Origin: Mammaliicoccus sciuri
GTDB lineage: Bacteria > Bacillota > Bacilli > Staphylococcales > Staphylococcaceae
Direction of reading: 5' to 3'
Length of the DNA: 64,000 bases
Assembly: GCF_025561425.1 (NCBI RefSeq)
Contig: NZ_CP094824.1
Span: 1,302,001 to 1,366,000, forward strand
In this document: piece after piece, positions 23,887 to 33,879 of the stretch
Layout of the letters: each line of letters starts with the position of its first letter
Numbering within the stretch: the stretch's first letter is position 1
Program-made: the position numbers and the translations under genes
Notes under the pieces: generated by a model
What the model was told of the DNA's origin: nothing
Seen by the model: only the letters and a program-made list of their open reading frames with translations
Databases searched by the model: none

Positions 23887-24555
23887 ATGCATAGTGAAGA
23901 ACAAATTGTAAAATTAATTCAAAATAAAAAATTCGACGAAGCATTGTCGCATTTATTTGAAAACATAGAAGAAGATTCAAAAGAAGTAACCAATTATATC
24001 AATGCAGGGACAATATTAGCAGAAGCAAATGATATTGAAAGAGCTGAAAAATTCTTTCAAAAAGCCATTACTGTAAACGAAAGTCACGGTGGTGCTTATT
24101 ATAGTCTTGCAAATTTATACTACAACCAACAGCGCTTTGAAGAAGCAATCAAATTATATCAACATGCGATTAAAAGAGGGCTTAATGATGCAGATACTAA
24201 TTTTATGTTAGGAATGAGTTTCAATGAATTGGGTGCGCATACTGAAGCTATGCCGTATGTAATGAGAGCTCATGAGCTAAATGAAGATGATGTAGAAATT
24301 GGATTCCAATATGGATTAACATTATGCCAATTAGAAATGTTCGATGAGGCCATTGTGCAACTAGAGAAAGTATTAGAAAAAGATTCTGAACATGTTGATG
24401 CATTATACAATTTAGGTTTGGCTAAATATATGAAAAACGAAAACGCTGAAGAAGCACTTGTTTATTTTAGAAAAGCAGTCGACATTCAACCAAATCATTT
24501 ATTAAGTGGTCACGCTATTAACATGTTTGAACAATTATTAGAAGAGGAGGACTAA
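23887..24555 (+). CDS. Tetratricopeptide repeat protein
   Basis: The 222-residue soluble protein is built from about six tandem TPR units (for example AYYSLANLYYNQQRFEEAIKL and ALYNLGLAKYM). TPRs mediate protein-protein contacts; the partner is unknown. It lies between mnmA and recD2, as in S. aureus and B. subtilis (yrrB), and only 2 bases separate it from the recD2 start. It starts with ATG behind AAAGGAG. Confidence 0.85.
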   Translation: MHSEEQIVKLIQNKKFDEALSHLFENIEEDSKEVTNYINAGTILAEANDIERAEKFFQKAITVNESHGGAYYSLANLYYNQQRFEEAIKLYQHAIKRGLNDADTNFMLGMSFNELGAHTEAMPYVMRAHELNEDDVEIGFQYGLTLCQLEMFDEAIVQLEKVLEKDSEHVDALYNLGLAKYMKNENAEEALVYFRKAVDIQPNHLLSGHAINMFEQLLEEED

Positions 24556-24557
24556 CA

Positions 24558-26948
24558 TTGGAAAACTTATCTTTATTTGATCTTTCACATGTAAAAGGTG
24601 AAGTTATTAGAATTCTTTTTCAAAACAGTGATAACTATTATACCGTTATTAAAGTCGATGTGATGGATTCAAATGAAGATTTTGATCAAGAAGTCACAAT
24701 TGTTGGTTACTTACCTCAAATAGTTGAAGGAGAAACGTACCTTTTTAAAGGTAAAGTGACAAACCATCCGAAATACGGTAAACAACTACAAGCCGAAACA
24801 TTTGAAAAAGAATTACCACAAACAAAACAAGGTGTTATCCATTACTTATCAAGTGATTTATTTAAAGGTATTGGTAAAAAAACAGCAGAAACAATAGTGG
24901 ACAAACTAGGTGAAGATGCACTTCAGAAAATTATAGATGACCCCGATGTCCTTAAAGAAATACCTAAACTCAACAAGCAAAAAAGAGATACAATTGCAGA
25001 ATCAATACGTGAGAATCAAGCTATTGAACGTATTATGATTAAACTTAATGAACTTGGTTTCGGACCTAAACTTGCGATGGCGATTTATCAATTTTATAAA
25101 GAAGAAACACTTAATATAATTAAACAATCTCCTTATCGTTTAGTGATGGATATAAATGGTATAGGTTTTCAAAGAGCTGACCAAATAGCTGATCAAGTTG
25201 GGATTTCTAAAGATCATCATGATCGACTTGTAGCGGGTGTCAGTTACTTTTTAGACCAACAATCATTACAGAATGGTCATACATTTTTACCTGTTGATAT
25301 TTTGGTCAACGGGGCATATGAATTGTTAAATCATAATCAACCTGAAGTTGTAAATAAAGATCAGATTAATGGTGTCATTATAGAAATGAGTGAAGAAAAT
25401 AAACTTATTATCGAAAATGATAATTGTTTTTTACCTTCACTTTATTATTCAGAAGCGAAAAGTGTGCAAATCATTCATAGGCTTTATCAACATCAAGATG
25501 AGCTTAAAGAAATTGAGAAAAGTGATCTTCAATTACACATTGGCCAAATTGAAGATATGAATGATGTTTCATATGCAGATGGACAAAAATTAGCGTTAGA
25601 AACAGCTATTAATCACAAAATGATGCTATTAACAGGTGGACCTGGAACAGGTAAGACGACCGTTATTCGAGGTATTTGTGAGTTGTATTCTGAAATACAT
25701 GGTGTAAGTTTGAATTATGATGATTATCAAGAAGGAACAGACTTTCCAATTGTGTTAGCAGCACCGACTGGTCGTGCAGCAAAGCGTTTAAGTGAATCAA
25801 CTCGACTAGAAGCAATGACGATTCATAGATTAATTGGATGGAGTAAAGATACACAACCGGATGATGTGTTAGATAATGATATTCATGCCCATTTAATCAT
25901 TCTAGATGAAATGTCTATGGTAGATGCATGGTTAATGTATCAATTTTTAAGAGCAGTCCCTGATTATGCCCAAATCATATTTGTAGGTGATGAAGATCAA
26001 TTACCATCAGTTGGACCAGGTCAGATTTTTAAAGATTTGATTGATTCTAAAGTTATACCGAGAGTGAACTTAACAGAAGTTTATAGACAACAAGAAGGAT
26101 CATCCATCATAGACTTGGCGCATAAAATAAAAAATGGATTGCCTGTTTCTATTAATGAAAAACATCACGATCGCTCATTTATTCCGTGCAGTAGTAATCA
26201 AATTGCGACAGTTGTAGAAAAGGTCGTTCAAGGTGCTGTTAATAAAGGATATAATATGCAAGATATTCAAGTGCTAGCCCCTATATATCGTGGACCAGCT
26301 GGTATTAATAAATTAAATGAATTATTGCAAGATATATTAAATCCGAAAGATGAAGATACAAGATTCCTTCAATATGGTGATATTGAATATCGTGAAAATG
26401 ATAAAGTACTACAACTTATTAATCGGCCAGATGATAATGTGTTTAATGGTGATATTGGTGTAGTGACGGGTGTTTATAAAGCAGAAGAAAATGCACTCGG
26501 TAAAGATGTCGTCATTGTGGATTATGAAGGGAATGACATTACATACACTAAACAAGATTTATCAGAAATTACACATGCTTATTGTTGTTCAATTCATAAA
26601 TCCCAAGGGTCGGAATTCCCGATAGTCATTATGCCTATCGTCAGACAATACTTTAGAATGTTACAAAAAAATATTCTATATACCGGACTTACACGTGCGA
26701 AACAGTCGCTTGTTGTGTGTGGTGAAGAGCAAGCCTTTAATCAAGGTATTCAAACGCTAGGTCATGAGAGAATGACTTCGTTTGATACGAAATTAAAAAT
26801 GTATTTCGATACTGATGTTGAAGAAGATACGGTGTCTGAAACAGAATCTATTCAAACGAAACATATTATTTTAACTGAAGATAATATGTTTGAAATAGAT
26901 CCGATGATTAATATGAATGATAAAACACCATATGATTTTATGAAATAA
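24558..26948 (+). CDS. recD2: ATP-dependent DNA helicase RecD2
   Basis: RecD2 is a 5'-to-3' superfamily 1B helicase that works without RecBC, in replication fork maintenance and repair. The product is 796 residues. An N-terminal OB-like and HhH region comes first (KGIGKKTAETIVDKLG). Walker A GGPGTGKTT follows near residue 360, then motif II LDEMSMVD and the C-terminal motifs SIHKSQGSE and YTGLTRAK. It starts with TTG behind GAGGAGG. The alaS promoter overlaps its stop codon. Confidence 0.94.
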   Translation: MENLSLFDLSHVKGEVIRILFQNSDNYYTVIKVDVMDSNEDFDQEVTIVGYLPQIVEGETYLFKGKVTNHPKYGKQLQAETFEKELPQTKQGVIHYLSSDLFKGIGKKTAETIVDKLGEDALQKIIDDPDVLKEIPKLNKQKRDTIAESIRENQAIERIMIKLNELGFGPKLAMAIYQFYKEETLNIIKQSPYRLVMDINGIGFQRADQIADQVGISKDHHDRLVAGVSYFLDQQSLQNGHTFLPVDILVNGAYELLNHNQPEVVNKDQINGVIIEMSEENKLIIENDNCFLPSLYYSEAKSVQIIHRLYQHQDELKEIEKSDLQLHIGQIEDMNDVSYADGQKLALETAINHKMMLLTGGPGTGKTTVIRGICELYSEIHGVSLNYDDYQEGTDFPIVLAAPTGRAAKRLSESTRLEAMTIHRLIGWSKDTQPDDVLDNDIHAHLIILDEMSMVDAWLMYQFLRAVPDYAQIIFVGDEDQLPSVGPGQIFKDLIDSKVIPRVNLTEVYRQQEGSSIIDLAHKIKNGLPVSINEKHHDRSFIPCSSNQIATVVEKVVQGAVNKGYNMQDIQVLAPIYRGPAGINKLNELLQDILNPKDEDTRFLQYGDIEYRENDKVLQLINRPDDNVFNGDIGVVTGVYKAEENALGKDVVIVDYEGNDITYTKQDLSEITHAYCCSIHKSQGSEFPIVIMPIVRQYFRMLQKNILYTGLTRAKQSLVVCGEEQAFNQGIQTLGHERMTSFDTKLKMYFDTDVEEDTVSETESIQTKHIILTEDNMFEIDPMINMNDKTPYDFMK

Positions 26949-26977
26949 TTGACATCTAAAAATCGAGTGATTATAAT
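26949..26977 (+). promoter_or_regulatory. Promoter of the alaS T-box leader
   Basis: A perfect TTGACA (26949-26954), a 17-bp spacer and a perfect TATAAT (26972-26977). The -35 box begins immediately after the recD2 stop codon. Confidence 0.85.
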
Positions 26978-26989
26978 CAAATAGAATAC

Positions 26990-27177
26990 AAAAAAGAAAC
27001 CGAGTAAATAATTGATTGTTTAAGAGACATGTTGGTTGGTGAGAAACATGACAATGATTATTGAACGCTACTTCTTTTATAAAAGTTTAATAAACTTAAA
27101 GTGATGACTTTTAGTCATAACTAGGGTGGTACCGCGATACGTTCGTCCCTTTTTTAGGGGATGGACGTTTTTTTATT
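26990..27177 (+). promoter_or_regulatory. T-box riboswitch of alaS
   Basis: AAAAGAA (near 26991-26997) pairs with TTCTTTT (27071-27078) to close stem I. The alanine specifier GCT is at 27067-27069. The T-box core AGGGTGGTACCGCG is at 27123-27136; its TGGT bulge fits the A discriminator of tRNA-Ala. A terminator stem ACGTTCGTCCC/GGGGATGGACGT and a T-run follow (27138-27177). Confidence 0.93.
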
Positions 27178-27197
27178 TTAATTGAGGAGTGAAGACA

Positions 27198-29828
27198 ATG
27201 AAAAAATTAAAAGCTAGTGAAATCAGACAAATGTATATTGACTTTTTTGTTGAAAAAGGACATATGGTTGAACCATCTGCACCTTTAGTGCCAATTGATG
27301 ACGATACATTATTATGGATAAACTCAGGTGTTGCGACTTTAAAAAAATATTTTGATGGTCGAGAAATCCCTAAAAATCCTAAAATTGTAAATGCTCAAAA
27401 AGCAATTAGAACAAATGATATTGAAAATGTTGGTTTTACTGCAAGACACCATACATTCTTTGAAATGTTAGGAAACTTTTCAATTGGTGATTACTTTAAA
27501 CGTGAAGCAATTGAATATGCTTGGGAATTTTTAACGAGTGATAAATGGATGGCAATGGATCCAGAAAAATTATATGTAACGATTCATCCAGAAGATACAG
27601 AAGCATATGATTTATGGCATGATTTAATTGGACTTGAAGAAAGTAGAATTATTAGAATCGAAGGTAACTTCTGGGACATCGGTGAAGGACCTTCTGGACC
27701 TAATACTGAAATATTCTACGACAGAGGCGACACATACGGGAAAGAAGATCCAGCTGAAGAAATGTATCCAGGTGGAGAAAATGAACGTTATTTAGAAGTG
27801 TGGAATTTAGTGTTTAGTGAATTTAACCATAATGCTGACCATACTTATACGCCACTTCCAAATCAAAATATTGATACAGGTATGGGTCTTGAGCGTATGA
27901 CATCTATTTCTCAAGATGTACCAACGAACTATGATACAGACTTATTTATCCCAATTATTGAACAAGTTGAAGCGGTTAGTGGATTAAAATACTTAGAGAA
28001 TAAAGAACAAGATATCGCATTTAAAGTTATTTCAGACCATATTAGAACAATCAGTTTTGCGATTGGTGACGGTGCGTTACCTGCTAATGAAGGTAGAGGA
28101 TACGTATTAAGAAGATTGCTAAGAAGAGCTGTTCGTTTTAGCCAATCACTTAATATTAACGAGCCATTCTTATATAAATTAGTTGATATTGTAGCAGATA
28201 TTATGGAACCTTATTACCCAAATGTTAAAGCGCAAAGTGACTTCATTAAAAAAGTTGTAAAATCTGAAGAAGAACGTTTCTATGAAACACTTGAAGAAGG
28301 TTTAGCAATTTTAAACACAATGATGGCATCAGCTAAGCAACAAGGTAATGTATTATCAGGATCAGATGCATTTAAATTATATGATACGTATGGTTTCCCA
28401 ATCGAGTTAACGGAAGAAATCACTGCGCAAGAAGGCATTTCAATAGACAATGAAGGTTTTGAAAATGAGATGCATCAACAACGTGAAAGAGCAAGAGCTG
28501 CACGTCAAAAGACACAATCAATGCAAGTTCAAAATGAAGTACTTGGTAACATCAACACACCAAGTAAATTCGTTGGATATGACGTAACAGAAACACAAAC
28601 AGAAATTACAGATATTATATTTAATGGTGAATTAGTTGATGAAGTAGAAAGTGGAGAAAACATTCAATTTATTTTAAGAGAAACACCGTTTTATGCAGTA
28701 TCAGGTGGTCAAGTAGCGGATAAAGGTATTATTCGTCACGATCAATTTGAAATTGAAGTGACAGAAGTTATAAAGGCACCTAATGGCCAAAATCTACATG
28801 CTGGACATGTAACATTTGGACAAGTTCATGTTGGTGAAACTGTAGAAGCAATTGTTAATAAAGATGATCGTAAATCAATCATCAAAAACCACTCAGCAAC
28901 TCACTTATTACATGCAGCTTTAAAAGAAGTTTTAGGTACGCATGTTAATCAAGCAGGTTCATTAGTTGAAAATGATAGATTACGATTTGACTTCTCACAC
29001 TTTGGCCAAGTTACACAAGAAGAATTAGAAACGATCGAAAAAATTGTTAACGAAAAAATTTGGCAAAACATTCCTGTAGTAATCGAAGAAATGCCAATAG
29101 AACAAGCTAAAGAAAAAGGCGCAATGGCATTATTCGGAGAAAAATATGGTGATGTTGTAAGAGTTGTTAAAATGTCATCATACTCAATTGAGTTATGTGG
29201 TGGTATACACGTACGTAACATAAGTGAAATTGGTATCTTCAAAATTGTTTCAGAATCAGGTACAGGTGCAGGTGTTCGAAGAATCGAAGCTGTAACAGGT
29301 AGAAAAGCATATGAAACATTAAAAGAAACAGAAACAATCCTTAAAGATGTTATGCAACATGTCAAAATTAAAGACCAAGCAAGAACAATTGAAAAAATCG
29401 AACAAATTCAACAACATAATAAAGACTTAGAAAAAGAAGTTCAACAAAAGAACAAAACAATTACTGAATTAAAATCAGGCAATATTGAAGACAGTGTTGA
29501 AGAAATTAATGGCATTAAAGTGCTTTCGCAATTAGTTGAAGCTGAAAATCCAAAAGTATTAAGATCAATCATGGATGATTATAAATCTAAAATGCAAGAC
29601 ACAGTTCTATTATTAGCAAGTGTCAATGGAGATAAAGTTTCACTTGTTTCTTCAGTACCAAAAGATTTAACGGATAAAGTTAAAGCTGGTGACATTATTA
29701 GAGAAGCTGCTCAAATTACAAACGGTAAAGGTGGCGGTCGCCCTGATATGGCTCAAGGTGGCGGAACAGATCCTTCTAAAGTAACAGAAGCATTACAGTT
29801 TGTTAAAGACTACATTAAAACGCTATAA
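27198..29828 (+). CDS. alaS: Alanyl-tRNA synthetase
   Basis: AlaS charges and edits tRNA-Ala. At 876 residues it has the staphylococcal length. The class II catalytic core comes first ([18 protein letters not shown], later GMGLERM). The editing domain follows with [11 protein letters not shown] and CGGIHV as zinc ligands, then a coiled coil and the C-Ala domain ending in [13 protein letters not shown] use the ATG at 27198, correctly spaced from AGGAG (27185-27189), not the GTG at 27189 inside that site. Confidence 0.97.
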   Translation: MKKLKASEIRQMYIDFFVEKGHMVEPSAPLVPIDDDTLLWINSGVATLKKYFDGREIPKNPKIVNAQKAIRTNDIENVGFTARHHTFFEMLGNFSIGDYFKREAIEYAWEFLTSDKWMAMDPEKLYVTIHPEDTEAYDLWHDLIGLEESRIIRIEGNFWDIGEGPSGPNTEIFYDRGDTYGKEDPAEEMYPGGENERYLEVWNLVFSEFNHNADHTYTPLPNQNIDTGMGLERMTSISQDVPTNYDTDLFIPIIEQVEAVSGLKYLENKEQDIAFKVISDHIRTISFAIGDGALPANEGRGYVLRRLLRRAVRFSQSLNINEPFLYKLVDIVADIMEPYYPNVKAQSDFIKKVVKSEEERFYETLEEGLAILNTMMASAKQQGNVLSGSDAFKLYDTYGFPIELTEEITAQEGISIDNEGFENEMHQQRERARAARQKTQSMQVQNEVLGNINTPSKFVGYDVTETQTEITDIIFNGELVDEVESGENIQFILRETPFYAVSGGQVADKGIIRHDQFEIEVTEVIKAPNGQNLHAGHVTFGQVHVGETVEAIVNKDDRKSIIKNHSATHLLHAALKEVLGTHVNQAGSLVENDRLRFDFSHFGQVTQEELETIEKIVNEKIWQNIPVVIEEMPIEQAKEKGAMALFGEKYGDVVRVVKMSSYSIELCGGIHVRNISEIGIFKIVSESGTGAGVRRIEAVTGRKAYETLKETETILKDVMQHVKIKDQARTIEKIEQIQQHNKDLEKEVQQKNKTITELKSGNIEDSVEEINGIKVLSQLVEAENPKVLRSIMDDYKSKMQDTVLLLASVNGDKVSLVSSVPKDLTDKVKAGDIIREAAQITNGKGGGRPDMAQGGGTDPSKVTEALQFVKDYIKTL

Positions 29829-29895
29829 TTTTACGTGTAATTAGAATATGATATAATTAATATTAAGTTAATGGAGTTAGGGAGTGTAAATAAAG

Positions 29896-30165
29896 ATGAA
29901 TAATTTTGATAAAACTATGAAATTTAACTATGATGATTTTCCAAAAGAAAATGTCAAAACAGTACTACAAAATGTTTATCGAACTTTAGAAGAAAGAGGC
30001 TATAATCCAGTAAATCAAATAGTCGGTTATTTACTTTCTGGCGATCCAGCTTATATACCTAGACACAACGAAGCAAGAAATCAAATAAGACGTTTAGATA
30101 GAGATGATATTATGGAAGAGCTTGTATCACACTATTTAAAGCAAGAAAATGAATTCAATGCTTAA
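29896..30165 (+). CDS. reoM: ReoM/IreB family regulator (DUF965)
   Basis: ReoM controls ClpCP-mediated degradation of MurA and is a target of the PASTA kinase in Listeria; IreB is the enterococcal homologue. The 89-residue protein keeps the N-terminal [10 protein letters not shown] with Thr7 at the known phosphorylation position. It overlaps ruvX, and a cell-wall gene (mltG) lies two genes further on. A TATAAT-like box near 29853 is a likely promoter. Confidence 0.9.
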   Translation: MNNFDKTMKFNYDDFPKENVKTVLQNVYRTLEERGYNPVNQIVGYLLSGDPAYIPRHNEARNQIRRLDRDDIMEELVSHYLKQENEFNA

Positions 30166-30586
30166 AAACAGGATAATAGGTTTAGACGTCGGTAGTAAAA
30201 CAATAGGTGTAGCTGTAAGTGATGCGATGGGTTGGACAGCTCAAGGTATAGATACACTCCGCATTAACGAAGAAAACGAAGATTTTGGAATTGACCAACT
30301 TATAAAAATCATTGATGAATATGATGTTGATACTGTCATTATAGGATTGCCCAAAAATATGACCAATTCTATTGGTCCTCGCGGAGAGGCATCCATTCAA
30401 TTCAAAGATTTACTTCAACAAGAAAGACCAGAATTAAAAATGGTAATGTGGGATGAAAGACTAAGCACAGTTGGTGCTGAACGCATATTATTAGAAGCAG
30501 ATGTTTCTCGAAAGAAAAGAAAAAAAGTAATAGACAAAATGGCAGCTGTATTTATATTACAGGGTTACCTAGATTCTATTAAATAA
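30158..30586 (+). CDS. ruvX: Putative pre-16S rRNA nuclease / Holliday junction resolvase-like YqgF
   Basis: YqgF family proteins have an RNase H fold and mature the 16S rRNA 5' end. From ATG 30158 the product is 142 residues and begins [19 protein letters not shown], with the first catalytic aspartate in LDVG. VIGLPKNM, the WDERLST motif and the C-terminal [12 protein letters not shown]-type region match the family. An earlier in-frame ATG at 30149 would add three residues; family alignment favours 30158. It overlaps the end of reoM. Confidence 0.93.
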   Translation: MLKNRIIGLDVGSKTIGVAVSDAMGWTAQGIDTLRINEENEDFGIDQLIKIIDEYDVDTVIIGLPKNMTNSIGPRGEASIQFKDLLQQERPELKMVMWDERLSTVGAERILLEADVSRKKRKKVIDKMAAVFILQGYLDSIK

Positions 30587-30605
30587 TTGATGAGGAGAAT
30601 GAATA

Positions 30606-30911
30606 ATGACTGAACATAATCACGAAGGACATTTAGAAATTAACAATGAGGAAGAATTATTAACATTAATAGACGAAAATAATAATGAAGTCTTATACCG
30701 TAAAGTATTAGAATTCTATCACCCAGAATTCAAAAAAGAATACATCATCTTAGCTGAAGAAGGTACAGCAGATGATGAAGAAATTGAATTAATCCCAATG
30801 ATCAATGAAGCAAACGACGACGGTGAAGGTGGTAAATTATTACCAGTTGAAACTGACGAAGAGTGGGATATGATTGAAGAAATCGTTAATACTGAAATGG
30901 ACGATGTTTAA
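30606..30911 (+). CDS. DUF1292 family protein (YrzB-like)
   Basis: This is a highly acidic 101-residue protein of unknown function, conserved in Firmicutes immediately after reoM and ruvX. It contains the family stretch [20 protein letters not shown] and an acidic C-terminus ([11 protein letters not shown]). There is no signal peptide or membrane segment. It ends the reoM-ruvX unit before a terminator. Confidence 0.88.
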   Translation: MTEHNHEGHLEINNEEELLTLIDENNNEVLYRKVLEFYHPEFKKEYIILAEEGTADDEEIELIPMINEANDDGEGGKLLPVETDEEWDMIEEIVNTEMDDV

Positions 30912-30936
30912 AATTTAATATGTAATAGTACACTTT

Positions 30937-30971
30937 ACCCCTAATGTGATATAATCATTAGGGGTATTTAT
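30937..30971 (+). terminator. Terminator with an embedded mltG promoter
   Basis: ACCCCTAATG (30937-30946) pairs with CATTAGGGGT (30956-30965), then T-rich sequence. The 9-base loop is TGATATAAT, an extended -10 box (TG-A-TATAAT, 30947-30955) that can start the mltG transcript. Confidence 0.75.
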
Positions 30972-30990
30972 TTTACTTAAGGAGTTACAT

Positions 30991-32106
30991 ATGGAAAAAA
31001 ATAGTATATATAAAGATGCGAGATTATTATCCAAGTATATTAGTTTAACAATCATAAGCATCCTCTTTTTATTACTTATATTAATTACTTTAATAGGCTT
31101 GATCGTAGTAGGGATAAATGTGAAACCTGTTAACGCTGATAGCAATGAGCAAGTTATTGTAAATGTTAATCCAAACACAAATACTGAAATGTTAAGCCAA
31201 GAGTTATCCGATAAAAAAATAATTAGAAATGCTACTATTTTTAAATATTATTTGAAACTCAATAATATTTCTAGTTTTCAAGCTGGGGAATATAAGTTTT
31301 CTCCTTCAATGTCACCTAGAGAAATTGCGAAAAGTTTAGAAACTGGAAAAGTGTATTTAAAAACAGCGATCCAATATGATGTAAAAGAAGGTTCGAATAT
31401 AGAATTAATTGCAGGCATTTTAGAAGAAAATACTTCTATTAGTCGCGAAAGCTTTTTGAAGAAAATGAGAGATCAAGATTTTGTGAAAAAATATCAAAAG
31501 AAATATCCCGATATGTTGACAGACGAAGTATTAAATAAAAACTTAAGATACCCATTAGAAGGCTATTTAGCACCAAGTACGTATCAGTTTTCAAAAAAAG
31601 ATGTGACGATTGATGACGTTACAAATGAAATGTTGAATGAAACATACCATACAACTTATAAAATATATAAAGAAAATGGCGGTTTTAAATACACGAGTAA
31701 CTATGAAGAAAAGAAGGTTACTTTCCATGAGTATTTAACGTTATCTTCAATTGTAGAATCAGAAATGAAAAACGTTACAGATAAATCGAGATATATTTCA
31801 TTACTTTTAAACAGAATTGAAAACAATCCACAAATTGCTTTGAATTCAGATGCGACAGTAAGATATGCAAATAAAAAAGAAACAACAGAAGCACTATCAG
31901 ATAAAGATTATAAAAATGATTCAAAATATAACACATACGCACATAAAGGATTACCTATAGGGCCAATATGTAACATATCTGATGAAACAGCTAGAACAAC
32001 AGTTAACCCTCCAGAAACAGATTATTTTTACTACACAACAACCAAAAAGGGTAAAGTATTATTTGCAGAGAACTTAAAAGAACAAGAAAAGAATAGAGAT
32101 AAATAA
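30991..32106 (+). CDS. mltG: Endolytic murein transglycosylase MltG (YceG-like)
   Basis: MltG cleaves nascent glycan strands at the membrane and sets chain length. The product is 371 residues. An N-terminal membrane helix lies at about 13-42, followed by a LysM-like region and the YceG catalytic domain. The catalytic glutamate is in LSSIVESEM. NSDATVRYA and the PIGPICN region also match. It is preceded by its own promoter and followed by a long hairpin. Confidence 0.93.
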   Translation: MEKNSIYKDARLLSKYISLTIISILFLLLILITLIGLIVVGINVKPVNADSNEQVIVNVNPNTNTEMLSQELSDKKIIRNATIFKYYLKLNNISSFQAGEYKFSPSMSPREIAKSLETGKVYLKTAIQYDVKEGSNIELIAGILEENTSISRESFLKKMRDQDFVKKYQKKYPDMLTDEVLNKNLRYPLEGYLAPSTYQFSKKDVTIDDVTNEMLNETYHTTYKIYKENGGFKYTSNYEEKKVTFHEYLTLSSIVESEMKNVTDKSRYISLLLNRIENNPQIALNSDATVRYANKKETTEALSDKDYKNDSKYNTYAHKGLPIGPICNISDETARTTVNPPETDYFYYTTTKKGKVLFAENLKEQEKNRDK

Positions 32107-32109
32107 TAT

Positions 32110-32150
32110 AAACAAGAACGCTTTTAAATTTTAAAAGCGTTCTTGTTTGC
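32110..32150 (+). terminator. Long hairpin after mltG
   Basis: A 19-base arm AAACAAGAACGCTTTTAAA (32110-32128) is matched perfectly by 32130-32148. It is a very stable stem with only a modest T-run inside the stem, probably the mltG terminator. Confidence 0.7.
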
Positions 32151-32178
32151 ATATATACTTACTTTTTATTCGAAAATA

Positions 32179-32262
32179 TGGTAAAATATCTAATGTTTAT
32201 GAAATCATATTGTAGATATGACTGATACATACTAACTAGTCAGGAGACTAGTTGGGTTTTTT
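32179..32262 (+). promoter_or_regulatory. Short leader with terminator before trmR
   Basis: An extended -10 box TG-G-TAAAAT (32179-32187) is followed after about 45 bases by a terminator: AACTAGTC (32234-32241), AGGA loop, GACTAGTT (32246-32253), then GGG and six T. A competing pairing GACT/AGTC within the leader (from 32220) could free the terminator. A small frame MFMKSYCRYD (32193-32225) has no clear ribosome binding site. It is either an attenuator for the downstream operon or a small RNA. Confidence 0.5.
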
Positions 32263-32291
32263 ATTATATTCGAGTGTAAGGAAGTAATGAC

Positions 32292-32933
32292 ATGGAAAAA
32301 GATATAGAATATATCGAACAATTGTTGTTTCAAAATTCATCAAATATCGATGAATTAAGGCATTATGCTGAACAATATAATGTTCCAATAATGGATAAAA
32401 TCTCCACAGAGTTTGTTAAACAAATAATTAGAATTAAAGATGTGAAAAGTATTCTAGAGATTGGAACGGCAATTGGATATAGCGCGATGCATTTTGCTTC
32501 ATGTGATCCGGATATTAATGTTTGGACGATTGAAAGAAAAGAAGAAATGTATGAACAAGCTATTTCAAATATTAAAGACTTTGGTTATGAAAGCCAAATA
32601 AATGTTATCTTTTCTGATGCATTAGAAGCTTTTGACTTATTACCTACCGACCAGACATTTGATATGATTTTTATCGATGCTGCTAAAGCACAATCACAAA
32701 AGTTTTTTGAGCTTTATGAACCACTGCTTAAAGATGACGGTATCATAATTACAGACAATATTTTATACCATGGTTTTGTCAGTAATATAGAAATTGTAAG
32801 AAACAGAAACGTTAAACAAATGGTTAAAAAAGTTCAAAAATATAATCATTGGTTAATGAATCATGATAAATATAAAACAACATTGATTAATATTGGTGAT
32901 GGAATGTCCATTTCTAAAAAGGAGAAGTTGTAA
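32292..32933 (+). CDS. trmR: O-methyltransferase, probable tRNA 5-hydroxyuridine methyltransferase
   Basis: The 213-residue SAM-dependent methyltransferase has motif I ILEIGTAIGYSAMHF (about residues 55-69) and MIFIDAAKAQ. B. subtilis YrrM (TrmR) methylates 5-hydroxyuridine 34 to 5-methoxyuridine. The same gene order here (methyltransferase plus two U32 genes) supports that role. Its stop overlaps the next ATG by one base. The exact modification in staphylococci is inferred. Confidence 0.82.
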   Translation: MEKDIEYIEQLLFQNSSNIDELRHYAEQYNVPIMDKISTEFVKQIIRIKDVKSILEIGTAIGYSAMHFASCDPDINVWTIERKEEMYEQAISNIKDFGYESQINVIFSDALEAFDLLPTDQTFDMIFIDAAKAQSQKFFELYEPLLKDDGIIITDNILYHGFVSNIEIVRNRNVKQMVKKVQKYNHWLMNHDKYKTTLINIGDGMSISKKEKL

Positions 32934-33856
32934 TGACAGAATTACTAGTGACACCTAAGTCCGTTAAACATATTGAAGAATTAATTAAATTAGGTGCTGA
33001 TGCATTTGTCATTGGTGAAGAAAAATTTGGATTAAGACTTGCTGGTGAATTTAAAGAACCAGAACTTCGTGAAGCCATTAAGCTTATCCATGAGCATGGT
33101 AAAAAAGCATACGTAGCGGTAAATGGTATTTTTCATAATGAACACATTGATGATTTGGAATCTTATATTGATCTGTTACATGAATTAAAGGCAGATAGAA
33201 TCATCTTTGGCGATCCAGCAGTTGTTATGGCAATGAAAAATCGTGAGAATCCTATTCCTTTAAATTGGAATGCTGAAACAATTGTGACAAATCATTTTCA
33301 ATGTAATTATTGGGGGGATAGAGGTTCAGCTAGAGCAGTGTTGGCTCGTGAGTTAAGTATTGAAGAAGTACTAGAAATTAAAGAAAAAAGTAATGTCGAA
33401 ATAGAAGTTCAAGTACACGGCATGACTTGTATGTTCCAGTCTAAAAGAAAAGTACTAGGTAATTACTTTATGTATCAAGATAAAGTCATGAAAATTGAAA
33501 ATCGTAAAGAAAATAAAGACATGCTTTTATACGATGAAGAAAGAAGTAATAAATATCCAATTTATGAAGATTATAATGGTACACACATTATGAGTCCGAA
33601 TGATATTTGCTTAATCGAAGACTTAGAGGATTTATTAGAAGCACAAATTGATGCGTTTAAGATTGACGGCGTACTTCAAACAGAAGAATATATTAATATC
33701 GCGACTGAGCAATATAGACAAGCGATTGACTTATATAACGAAGATCCAGAGTTATATGAAGATGAAAAATTTATGTTAGTAGAACCTATTGAAGAAGTTC
33801 AAAAAGATCATCGTCCAATGGATCAAGGATTTATGTTCAAACAAACAGTTTATTAA
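32933..33856 (+). CDS. trhP1: Peptidase U32 family protein, probable tRNA U34 hydroxylation subunit TrhP1
   Basis: The 307-residue protein has a U32 fold (ELLVTPKSVKHIEELIKLGADAF at the start). It is shorter than its neighbour and lacks the dense cysteine cluster seen there. In B. subtilis the YrrN/YrrO pair (TrhP1/TrhP2) hydroxylates wobble uridine with prephenate. The pair next to trmR suggests the same task. Older annotation calls these collagenase-like proteases, which I consider unlikely here. Confidence 0.78.
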   Translation: MTELLVTPKSVKHIEELIKLGADAFVIGEEKFGLRLAGEFKEPELREAIKLIHEHGKKAYVAVNGIFHNEHIDDLESYIDLLHELKADRIIFGDPAVVMAMKNRENPIPLNWNAETIVTNHFQCNYWGDRGSARAVLARELSIEEVLEIKEKSNVEIEVQVHGMTCMFQSKRKVLGNYFMYQDKVMKIENRKENKDMLLYDEERSNKYPIYEDYNGTHIMSPNDICLIEDLEDLLEAQIDAFKIDGVLQTEEYINIATEQYRQAIDLYNEDPELYEDEKFMLVEPIEEVQKDHRPMDQGFMFKQTVY

Positions 33857-33879
33857 GTTATATTAAAGGAATGATATAT

